Below, in pieces: positions 1 to 6,162 of a stretch of DNA of 6,162 nt. The notes under the pieces were generated by a model. The model was not told the DNA's origin. It searched no databases and saw nothing but the letters and a program-made list of their open reading frames with translations. Location of the stretch: positions 1 to 6,162 of the forward strand of contig CAVKQI010000117.1 of the NCBI GenBank assembly GCA_963658405.1, read 5' to 3'. Source of the DNA: CAG-791 sp963658405 (GTDB lineage: Bacteria; Bacillota; Clostridia; Lachnospirales; Lachnospiraceae). The position numbers and the translations under genes were made by a program. Within the stretch, counting starts at the first letter, position 1. The number at the start of each line of letters is the position of its first letter.

Positions 1-2
1 CC

Positions 3-1127
3 AGGATACTGCGGCCGAACGAGGGAAGCATTGATATCCAGGGACGAGTCTGCAGCCTGATTGAGCTGGGCGCCGGTTTTCATCCGGATATGAGCGGCCG
101 GGAAAACGTATACATTAATGCCTCTATTTTTGGCATCAAGGCAAAGGAAGTGGATAAGCGCATGGATGACATCATTCGCTTCTCAGAGCTGGAAGAGTTT
201 ATCGATAATCCGGTGCGCACATATTCCTCCGGTATGTATATGCGTCTGGCCTTTTCCGTGGCCATCAATATGGATGCGGATATTCTGCTGATCGATGAGA
301 TCCTGGCGGTGGGAGATAATGCCTTCCAGAGCAAGTGCTTTAATAAGCTTAAGAGCCTGAAAGACCAGGGTACCACCATAGTCATCGTCTCCCATGCCTT
401 AGGACAGGTGGAGAAGCTCTGTGACAGAGCCATTTGGATTGACAAGGGTCTCATTGTAGAAGACGGTCCTGCCAGAAATATCTGTAAAATGTATCTGGAT
501 AAGACAGAAGAGTCCAGACTGGAAAGAGCAGAATTAGAATACAGAGAGCAGCTTAAAAAGAACGCACAGCAGGCGGCGGGAGACGAAAAGAAATCCTCAA
601 AAGAAGAGCAGGAAGCGCTGGAGAGAAAGAAAAAAAGAGAGGAAGCCAGACGCAGAAATGCCAGCTGCCATGAGATCGCGCCCCAGTGTTGTCCGGAGGC
701 ACACCGGGAAGGCGACGGCAAGGCACAGTATACAAGTATCCGGGTGCTGGATCAGGAAGGACAGGAAAATCTTACCTTCCATACCGGAGATTCCCTCACG
801 GTAAAACTGGAATATACTTGTGATCAGGAGGACTTCCCGGTAGATTTTGCTGTGGCCTTTACCAGAAACGACTGGGTCTATTGCTACGGCACCAGAGTTT
901 CTTTTGATACCCAGGCACTGACTATGACGAAAAAAGAAGGAAAAGTGGAGGTCACTTTCCCTTCCCTGACCCTTCTGGAGGGAGAGTATTTCATCGATGC
1001 CAGAATAGTGGATGACAAAAATGAGATCAGGGATAATGTGTTCAGTATTGCAAAGATCAGAATCCTTCCGCAGGAGCCTAAGAAAGATAATGGCATAATC
1101 CGCATCGATCACCAATGGAATTTGTGA
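3..1127 (+). CDS. wzt: Wzt-type polysaccharide ABC exporter, ATP-binding subunit (5' truncated)
   Basis: This is the cytoplasmic ATPase of an ABC exporter that moves an undecaprenyl-linked polysaccharide across the membrane with a Wzm-type permease, which is not in the window. The frame is open from base 3, so the ATG at 90 is internal; about 60-70 N-terminal residues with Walker A are missing, judged by family length. Of the 374 residues present, the conserved LIELGAGFHP stretch of this subfamily comes first. It is followed by the ABC signature YSSGM (about 74-78), Walker B ILLIDE (about 94-99), a D-loop AVGD and the H-switch SH (His about 131). After the nucleotide-binding domain comes a charged Glu/Lys/Arg/Gln-rich linker (about 171-238). 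A beta-rich C-terminal domain (bases about 720-1124) then ends in GIIRIDHQW, like Wzt carbohydrate-binding domains. In studied Wzt proteins that domain recognises a terminal modification of the glycan. The family call is very secure; the glycan is unknown. Confidence 0.93.
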   Translation, partial: RILRPNEGSIDIQGRVCSLIELGAGFHPDMSGRENVYINASIFGIKAKEVDKRMDDIIRFSELEEFIDNPVRTYSSGMYMRLAFSVAINMDADILLIDEILAVGDNAFQSKCFNKLKSLKDQGTTIVIVSHALGQVEKLCDRAIWIDKGLIVEDGPARNICKMYLDKTEESRLERAELEYREQLKKNAQQAAGDEKKSSKEEQEALERKKKREEARRRNASCHEIAPQCCPEAHREGDGKAQYTSIRVLDQEGQENLTFHTGDSLTVKLEYTCDQEDFPVDFAVAFTRNDWVYCYGTRVSFDTQALTMTKKEGKVEVTFPSLTLLEGEYFIDARIVDDKNEIRDNVFSIAKIRILPQEPKKDNGIIRIDHQWNL

Positions 1128-1160
1128 TGCACAGTGAATTACAGTGAAGTACAGTGAAAC
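1124..1160 (+). repeat. Phased 10-bp tandem repeats between wzt and manC
   Basis: Three direct 10-bp units with consensus ACAGTGAANN occupy 1131-1160. A shorter GTGA match containing the wzt stop codon (1124-1127) sits exactly one period earlier. GTGA therefore starts at 1124, 1134, 1144 and 1154. Because the period is not a multiple of three, the TGA triplets at 1135, 1145 and 1155 close all three forward frames. This is visible directly; no function is known. It could be a translational stop block, a protein-binding site or a replication-slippage product. Confidence 0.8.
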
Positions 1161-1199
1161 ACATGAGAGAATTCGACTTCGCAGGATTCTCCGCATGCC

Positions 1200-1217
1200 G
1201 CCGCAGTGAGCTGTGGC
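1200..1217 (+). promoter_or_regulatory. Small stem-loop just upstream of the manC ribosome binding site
   Basis: A 7-bp stem (1200-1206 with 1211-1217, including one G-T/G-U pair) closes a four-base loop TGAG. It ends 3 nt before the GAGAGG ribosome binding site of manC. There is no T-tract after it, so it does not look like an intrinsic terminator. In mRNA it might modulate access to the ribosome binding site or be an RNA-processing element; this is inference, and a stem this short can occur by chance. Confidence 0.35.
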
Positions 1218-1220
1218 TTA

Positions 1221-1226
1221 GAGAGG
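1221..1226 (+). promoter_or_regulatory. Ribosome binding site of manC (decides the start)
   Basis: GAGAGG lies 5 nt upstream of the ATG at 1232. The protein from that ATG begins MNIILLSGGSGKRLWP, the expected N-terminus of mannose-1-phosphate guanylyltransferases. The frame is open further upstream to a GTG at 1154 and an ATG at 1163, but neither has a plausible ribosome binding site and the added residues do not belong to the family. Confidence 0.75.
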
Positions 1227-1231
1227 TAAAC

Positions 1232-2566
1232 ATGAATATTATTTTACTCTCCGGAGGATCCGGAAAGCGGCTGTGGCCTTTATCAAATGAAGTAAGAAGC
1301 AAGCAGTTTATCAAGCTGTTTAAGGAAGATGACCACTATGAATCTATGGTGCAGCGGGTATACCGGCAGATCGCGGCAGTAGATCAGGATGCAACGATCA
1401 CCATAGCCACCAGTAAATCCCAGGCCAGCGCCATTAAGAGCCAGCTTGGGGACAATGTTTCCATCTGTGTGGAGCCCTGCCGTAGGGATACCTTTCCGGC
1501 TATAGCACTGGCAGCTGCTTATCTCCACGATCAGCTCCATGTGGACAGAGAGGAAGCAGTAGCCGTATGCCCGGTAGATCCTTATGTGGAGGATTCCTAC
1601 TATGAGATGGTAGCCAGACTGCAAACTTTGGCACAGACGACGAATGTGCACCTTACGCTGATGGGCATCGAACCCAGCTACCCCAGTGAAAAATATGGCT
1701 ATATCATTCCGGAGGATGAGAAGGAATGCAGCGCTGTCAGTGCCTTTAAGGAAAAGCCGGATCAGGAGACAGCAAAGGCGTATCTGAGGCAGAAGGCCCT
1801 CTGGAATGCCGGAGTGTTTGCTTTTAGGATCGGCTATCTGCTGGACAAAACCAATGAACTGACCGGCTATGATACCTACGCAGACCTCTTTGANNNNNNN
1901 NNNGCCTCTCTGAAAAAGATCAGCTTTGATTATGCCATTGCGGAGAAGGAGACGAGCATTCAGGTGCTGCGCTATCAGGGGGCATGGAAGGATGTCGGCA
2001 CCTGGAATATGATGGCTGAGGTAATGGCAGATCCGGTCAAAGGAAGGGCCATCCTGGATGAGACCTGCGAGAGGACAAATGTAGTCAACGAACTGAATAT
2101 TCCCATCCTTTGCATGGGCTGCAAGGATATGATCGTGGCTGCCAGCGGAGACGGCATCCTGATCTCTGATAAGGAACGCAGCGGTTATATGAAGTCCTAC
2201 GTGGAACGGATCGAGACCGAGGCCAGATATGCAGAAAAGTCCTGGGGTACCTATACGGTCATCGATGTGCAGCCAGGGGCTATGACGGTAAAGATTTCCA
2301 TGAAGGCAGGAGAGAAGATGAGCTACCACCTGCATCACCAGCGGGAGGAGGTCTGGACGGTGGTCTCCGGAGAAGGGAAGGCCATCCTGGACGGAAAAGA
2401 GAGCAGCATTCATACCGGTGATATCGTCAGGATCCTGCCGGGCGTCAAGCATACCGTGGAGGCTCTCACGCACCTGGATTTGATCGAAGTACAGTTGGGG
2501 GAGGAAATCGCAGCCGTCGACAAGGTCAAGTATACGACAACGGCAGCCGGAAAATGGAAGCTGTGA
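1232..2566 (+). CDS. manC: Mannose-1-phosphate guanylyltransferase with C-terminal cupin (ManC type), interrupted by an N gap
   Basis: This cytoplasmic enzyme makes GDP-mannose from GTP and mannose-1-phosphate; the C-terminal half in two-domain (type II) relatives also isomerises fructose-6-P and mannose-6-P. About 444 residues are present, slightly shorter than proteobacterial ManC (about 470-480). The nucleotidyltransferase domain shows LSGGSGKRLWPLSN (6-19), Lys24 in SKQF, PVDPY (Asp116), FKEKP (172-176), WNAGVFAF (191-198), FDYAIAEK (near 232) and WKDVGTW (near 252). The cupin covers about 330-444, with SWGTY, a His/Gln-containing MSYHLHHQREEVW segment (His366 and neighbours), VVSG and LIEVQLGE. 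That segment departs from the QxHxHRxEHW form of bifunctional enzymes, so isomerase activity is less certain than pyrophosphorylase activity. Ten Ns at 1894-1903 fall in the frame-preserving position; codon 1892-1894 reads GAN, so Asp or Glu. A related GDP-sugar product cannot be excluded. Confidence 0.9.
   Translation: MNIILLSGGSGKRLWPLSNEVRSKQFIKLFKEDDHYESMVQRVYRQIAAVDQDATITIATSKSQASAIKSQLGDNVSICVEPCRRDTFPAIALAAAYLHDQLHVDREEAVAVCPVDPYVEDSYYEMVARLQTLAQTTNVHLTLMGIEPSYPSEKYGYIIPEDEKECSAVSAFKEKPDQETAKAYLRQKALWNAGVFAFRIGYLLDKTNELTGYDTYADLFXXXXASLKKISFDYAIAEKETSIQVLRYQGAWKDVGTWNMMAEVMADPVKGRAILDETCERTNVVNELNIPILCMGCKDMIVAASGDGILISDKERSGYMKSYVERIETEARYAEKSWGTYTVIDVQPGAMTVKISMKAGEKMSYHLHHQREEVWTVVSGEGKAILDGKESSIHTGDIVRILPGVKHTVEALTHLDLIEVQLGEEIAAVDKVKYTTTAAGKWKL
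1894..1903. other. Assembly gap (10 N) inside manC
   Basis: Ten consecutive Ns. The manC frame is the same on both sides, so the true number of missing bases is probably 1 modulo 3 (for example 7 or 10). The flanking residues (YADLF before, ASLKKISFDYA after) are close together in relatives, so very little sequence is likely to be missing. Confidence 0.95.
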
Positions 2567-2601
2567 ATTTGGCACTGCTTGACGGAGTGATCAGAAGATA
2601 A

Positions 2602-3723
2602 ATGGATAAATCATATACAATTGCTATGTTCGGCGCATTTAATATACACAGCTTCGGAGATACGCTTTTTCCTGCTGTATTGGAAAAGGAGATACAGAAT
2701 CGTTTGCCGTTAAAGGAAATGGAACTCTTTTCTCTTGGGGAGTGCAGAAGAGGTTATGGAAATGACAAGATCATCCATGACTATGAGGACTTTGAAAGAA
2801 TTCATGTTCAAAAGCATTTCGATGCCATTGTATTAGGCGGAGGGGAATTGTTTCATAACAGGGACATCTCCTTCGAAAATAATCACACAATTTACCGAAG
2901 GGGGGTAGCCTGGAAGAAGCCTCTTGCCCTTGGCAGGAAATATTCGATTCCGGTCATTATAAACGGTGTCGGAATGCCCTATGAACTGAATACAGAGGAA
3001 GCTGCAGAGGCAAGAGAGCTGTTGCAGGCGGTGAATTATGTCAGTCTGCGGGATCCTTTCTCCTTAGAGAGGTGGAATGCCTGCCTGAGAGATACCTGTA
3101 AGGCATATCAGATTCCGGATACCATCTGGAGTATCAGGCATCTTTACAGTGAGAAGATGCTGGAGGAAATACGGCGGTCAGTGCAGGAAAAGTACGGCAT
3201 TAAGGATAATTATTTCCTGCTGCAGTACGGAACGACTCACGCCTACAGACAGGTCCATGCACTGGTGAGAAAGTTTGCACACAGCTGCGGCAGGCAATTG
3301 GTTGCCTTTGCCATCAATGCCTGTCATGAAGACCAATTCGTGGTGGATCACCTGGAACCTTCCGCAGAGGATATTGTGATCAAAGAGGAGCTGCAGCCCG
3401 TGGAGATTGCGGCTCTTTTGGCGGGGACGGAGATGTTTCTCGGTACCAGCCTTCACGGCAGTCTGACGGCCAGCGCCTTTGGAAGAAAGAATGTGATAAT
3501 CGATATGTATCCGGACATAGTGAGCAAACTGGACGGATTTATTGCGACGGCAAAAGTGCGCTGCAATGTAGTCGGAGATCTGCTGGATCTCTGGGACGTG
3601 ATGGAGACCGTTTATCGGACTGATAATTTTAATGAAACAGCAGCAAAGCAGAGAGAAGACACCCTGGATGAACATTTTGAGAAGATCTGCTGCGTGATAG
3701 AAAAAAGAGCAAGCTATTGTTGA
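2602..3723 (+). CDS. Polysaccharide pyruvyl transferase family protein
   Basis: This 373-residue protein belongs to the polysaccharide pyruvyl transferase family (WcaK/CsaB/AmsJ-like, GT-B fold). Members transfer pyruvate from phosphoenolpyruvate to a sugar hydroxyl as a ketal, giving the glycan a negative charge. Visible family features are an N-terminal Rossmann-like start (IAMFGAFNIHSFGDTLF, 7-23), LGGGELF (78-84), VSLRDPFS (147-154) and the conserved C-terminal GTSLHGSLTASAFG (281-294), whose His285 matches the family's key histidine. There is no signal peptide or membrane segment, so it is probably cytoplasmic. The ATG at 2602 follows manC by 35 nt. Its ribosome binding site is weak (AGAAG 4 nt upstream, or GGAG 14 nt upstream), which hints at translational coupling. 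Bases 2641-2880 are about 40% GC by hand count, against about 53% for 2161-2280 in manC. Some family members may do other transfers; the acceptor cannot be read from the sequence. Confidence 0.88.
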   Translation: MDKSYTIAMFGAFNIHSFGDTLFPAVLEKEIQNRLPLKEMELFSLGECRRGYGNDKIIHDYEDFERIHVQKHFDAIVLGGGELFHNRDISFENNHTIYRRGVAWKKPLALGRKYSIPVIINGVGMPYELNTEEAAEARELLQAVNYVSLRDPFSLERWNACLRDTCKAYQIPDTIWSIRHLYSEKMLEEIRRSVQEKYGIKDNYFLLQYGTTHAYRQVHALVRKFAHSCGRQLVAFAINACHEDQFVVDHLEPSAEDIVIKEELQPVEIAALLAGTEMFLGTSLHGSLTASAFGRKNVIIDMYPDIVSKLDGFIATAKVRCNVVGDLLDLWDVMETVYRTDNFNETAAKQREDTLDEHFEKICCVIEKRASYC

Positions 3724-3743
3724 TTGTAACGTAAATAGGATTC

Positions 3744-3748
3744 GGGGA
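3744..3748 (+). promoter_or_regulatory. Ribosome binding site of the large glycosyltransferase
   Basis: GGGGA lies 4 nt upstream of the ATG at 3753, with a further AGGA at 3737-3740. The stop codon of the pyruvyl transferase gene is at 3721-3723, and no in-frame start with better spacing is seen nearby, which supports 3753 as the start. Confidence 0.6.
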
Positions 3749-3752
3749 ATAT

Positions 3753-6162
3753 ATGAAAAAAACAGAGGAAAAAAACAGTAACTGCAGCAAGGAGATCTTC
3801 AGAAAAGCTTTCGTGAAGATTATCTATCAGGATGGCAAAATGGTCATCAACCGGGAATTTGCCGGAAAAGAGGATGGCTGTTATGTCTTCCGCTTCCGGG
3901 TGGAGGATGCAGAAAAGGCAGAGAGTATCCAGGTTTACGGTGTCTGCTCCCTGCCGATGCGGATCATTCTTTCTGATGGTGCATCCTTGATTCGGGAGAC
4001 CAATGCCTATCAGGACGATCTCTATCTCTCCAGATGGTACAGATGGGAGCTGGAGAAGAGGGAGAAATATGTCCTGAAATGCTCCTATACGCCGGTGGAT
4101 CCCTCTCAGATCGGACAGGATCTGTGGGAAAGGGTTTTGTCTGAGAGTCTGCGGGAAGAAGAGTTCATCCTGGATGAGAGAGAGTACAAAAACGAAATAA
4201 AGGCCGGCAGCCAAAGATTGTCTCTCTATGAGGAAGAGATCGAAGAGCTGCATAAAACAATCAGAGAAATCAGACAGGAGGTATTAAATAAAGAGGGACA
4301 TATCGAACTGCTCCTGCCAGTGGACAGGGATTATCAGAGGATTACGCACTCTTTGGGCTGGAGAATCGTCAGCTTCCCCGGAAAGATCATCGAGCTCATC
4401 TTCCCTGTTGGTACAGGACGAAGGAAGGCATTGGGAAAGGTCTATCTCTATCTGCACGCCATCAACAAAACGAATTTCCTCTTTCTCTGGGATGCTTTTA
4501 AGAAGGGCGGTTTTAAGCAGATAGGAAGGGAGATGACGGCTTTTCGCTATCGCTGCAACAATGATTTTGCCCCGGAGGCCATTGATGTGGTGAAGGAAGA
4601 GAAACTAAAGCCTTTTGAGAAGCTGGATGTGTTGACCTTCCCGCAGAATGAAAAGCCCACCGTATCCATCGTCATACCGGTTTATAATCAGTTTGAGTAT
4701 ACCTATCTGTGTCTTAACTCTATCCTGAAGAACAGCGGGGATAAGTACAGCNNNNNNNNNNGTCAAGAATATCACAGTGGTGAGAAATAAGGAGAATCTT
4801 CGTTTCCTTCTGAACTGCAAGAATGCGGCGAAGGAGGCGAGAGGTAAATATCTGCTCTTCTTAAACAACGACACCCAGGTCCAGGAGAACTGGCTTACAC
4901 CGTTGGTGGATCTGATCGAGAGTGCCGATGATATCGGCATGGTGGGCTCCAAGCTTGTCTATCCGGACGGCAGCCTCCAGGAGGCAGGCGGCATCATCTG
5001 GAAGGATGCTTCCGGATGGAACTACGGCAGCAAACAGAATGCTGCCAAGCCGGAATTTAACTATGTAAAGGAAGCAGACTACATTTCCGGTGCTGCCATC
5101 ATGATCCGCCGTGATCTGTGGGATGAGATCGGCGGTTTTGATGAGCGGTTTGTACCTGCCTACTATGAGGACACGGATCTGGCCTTTGAGGTTCGGGCAC
5201 ATGGTTACAGGGTAATGTACCAGCCGCTGTCTGTGGTGGTTCATTTCGAGGGGGTATCCAACGGCACCGATTTAAGTTCCGGTCAGAAAGCCTATCAGGT
5301 GGCCAACTGTCAGAAATTCTACGAGAAATGGAAGGATGTACTGGAGAAGGAAAACTTCCCCAATGCGGAAAATGTCTTCCTGGCCAAGGACCGCGGACAG
5401 TTAAAGAAGCAGATTCTGGTGGTGGATCACTATGTGCCTCATTATGATAAGGATGCAGGGGGAAAGTGCACCTACATGTACCTGCTTATGTTTGTCAAAA
5501 TGGGCCTTAAGGTCACCTTTATCGGGGACAATTTCTATAAGCATGAGCCCTATACCACGGATCTTAACCAGCACGGCATTGAAGTGCTCTACGGCAGCTG
5601 GTATTATCAGAACTGGGAGAGCTGGCTGAAGGAAAATCTGCATTACTTTGATTACGTTTACTTGCAGAGACCGCATATTTCCATTAAGTATATTGACCTG
5701 GTCAAGCAGTACAGTCACGCGAAGGTATTGTATTTTGCCCATGATCTTCATCATGTGAGAGAATACAGAGAATATCTGCTGACGAAGGATGAGGAGAAAC
5801 TTAAGTCCAGCGAACACTGGAAAAAGATCGAGTATGAATTATTTGACAAGGCCGATGTGGGACATGTGGTAGGAAGTTATGAGCAGGGTGTGATGCAGAG
5901 AGCATTCCCCGGAAAACCCATCCGCAATATACCGTTGTATATATACAATGATATCCCGCAGGATATCAATAAGGACTTCCGGACGCGCAACGACCTAATC
6001 TATGTGGGCGGATTCGGTCATCCGCCGAATATCGATGCTGTTCTGTGGTTCGGCAGAGAAGTATTTCCACTGATTCTGAAAAAGTATCCGGAGATGAAGT
6101 GGCATGTAGTGGGCGGCTCTGTACCGGAGGAAGTAAAGGCACTGGCCGGTAAGAATATCCTC
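3753..6162 (+). CDS. Multidomain glycosyltransferase: unknown N-domain, coiled coil, GT2 and GT4-like domains (gap-broken, 3' truncated)
   Basis: This is probably a cytoplasmic or membrane-associated enzyme adding sugars to a lipid-linked glycan. The upstream part (333 residues, 3753-4751) starts with a beta-rich domain of about 130 residues that I do not recognise. A probable coiled coil follows (about 145-188), then a THSLGWRIVSFPGK segment like the linkers in other bacterial glycosyltransferases, and from about residue 302 a GT2 domain opening (VSIVIPVYNQFEY). After the Ns the frame shifts, and 4762-6162 is open for 467 codons. It shows FLNNDTQ (DXD-like, 4858-4878), ISGAAIMIRR, the GT2 catalytic-region acidic pair YYEDTDLAFEVR (5161-5196) and HFEG. 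A GT4-like GT-B domain starts near 5407 (ILVVDHYVPHYDKDAGG) and contains YVGGFGHPPNIDA near 6001-6039; it continues off the window. The 345-codon frame that ends at 4788-4790 is a gap artefact. Donors and linkages are unknown. Confidence 0.85.
4752..4761. other. Assembly gap (10 N) inside the GT2 domain
   Basis: Ten Ns replace part of the GT2 nucleotide-binding region. Coding frames end cleanly at 4751 and resume at 4762 in a different frame, so the real gap is a multiple of three rather than 10. About 58 residues are visible from PVYN to the NND motif, where GT2 domains usually have around 80. That suggests roughly 20-25 missing residues, including the conserved Asp-containing strand after the first helix. 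Confidence 0.93.

Noticed and set aside
90..1127. Start of the Wzt gene at the ATG at 90
   Set aside because: The same frame is open back to base 3 and encodes conserved ABC sequence (ILRPNEGS, LIELGAGFHP), so this methionine is internal and the gene is truncated by the window edge.
597..1196. Antisense open frame opposite the end of wzt
   Set aside because: It overlaps the conserved Wzt C-terminal domain, has no recognisable motif and no clear ribosome binding site.
1154..1231. Upstream GTG (1154) or ATG (1163) start giving a 23- to 26-residue N-terminal extension of ManC
   Set aside because: The GTG lies inside the tandem repeats, neither codon has a good ribosome binding site, and the extension is not family-like. 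The ATG at 1232 has GAGAGG and the canonical N-terminus.
1283..2575. Long antisense open frame opposite manC, crossing the N gap
   Set aside because: It is a mirror of a well-supported coding gene. Its translation shows no recognisable domain and is rich in residues typical of reverse-complement shadows.
2579..2618. Possible promoter with TTGACG before the pyruvyl transferase gene
   Set aside because: No -10 element is present at 16-18 nt. The nearest AT-rich hexamers are at the wrong distance or inside the coding region, and the 35-nt spacer favours cotranscription.
3724..3752. Terminator in the spacer before the large glycosyltransferase
   Set aside because: The 29-nt spacer contains no GC-rich inverted repeat or T-tract.
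4749..4790. C-terminal end of a 345-residue protein at 4790
   Set aside because: The last residues come from reading out of frame after the Ns; the conserved GT2 sequence continues in the frame starting at 4762.
5432..5629. Small plus-strand open frame of 65 codons
   Set aside because: It is inside the GT4-like domain coding sequence in another frame and has no ribosome binding site or domain features.

Overview
The window is an internal piece of a surface-polysaccharide biosynthesis and export cluster. All four genes lie on the plus strand with short spacers (104, 35 and 29 nt), so they probably form one operon. Base composition is mixed, near 50% GC in the stretch of manC counted by hand, and the proteins resemble those of Gram-positive anaerobes. 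A Clostridia / Lachnospiraceae-like bacterium (Bacillota) is the best guess, at moderate confidence and from general resemblance only. Two runs of exactly ten Ns (1894-1903 and 4752-4761) show that this is a scaffolded draft or metagenome assembly.

Layout. (1) 3-1127: the 3' part of a Wzt-type ABC transporter ATPase for polysaccharide export. Its Walker A region lies off the left edge, and it ends in a Wzt C-terminal carbohydrate-binding-like domain. (2) 1128-1231: a 104-nt spacer with phased 10-bp GTGA repeats, a small hairpin and the ribosome binding site of the next gene. (3) 1232-2566: manC, a GDP-mannose pyrophosphorylase with a C-terminal cupin, interrupted by an in-frame N gap. (4) 2602-3723: a polysaccharide pyruvyl transferase family protein. 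(5) 3753 to the right edge: a large multidomain glycosyltransferase with an unrecognised N-terminal domain, a probable coiled coil, a GT2 (GT-A fold) domain and a GT4-like (GT-B fold) domain. It runs off the window and is broken in the assembly by the second N gap, which also destroys the apparent reading frame.

How they fit together. ManC would supply GDP-mannose (or a related GDP-sugar). The glycosyltransferase would build or extend the glycan, the pyruvyl transferase could add a pyruvate ketal to a sugar, and Wzt would power export of the finished polymer through a Wzm partner that is not in this window. The gene content fits an ABC-transporter-dependent cell-wall polysaccharide, capsule or O-antigen-like locus. 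I found no RNA genes, mobile elements, CRISPR arrays or convincing intrinsic terminators. The most useful observation is that the glycosyltransferase is almost certainly one intact gene: the 10-N gap stands in for a missing stretch whose true length is a multiple of three.
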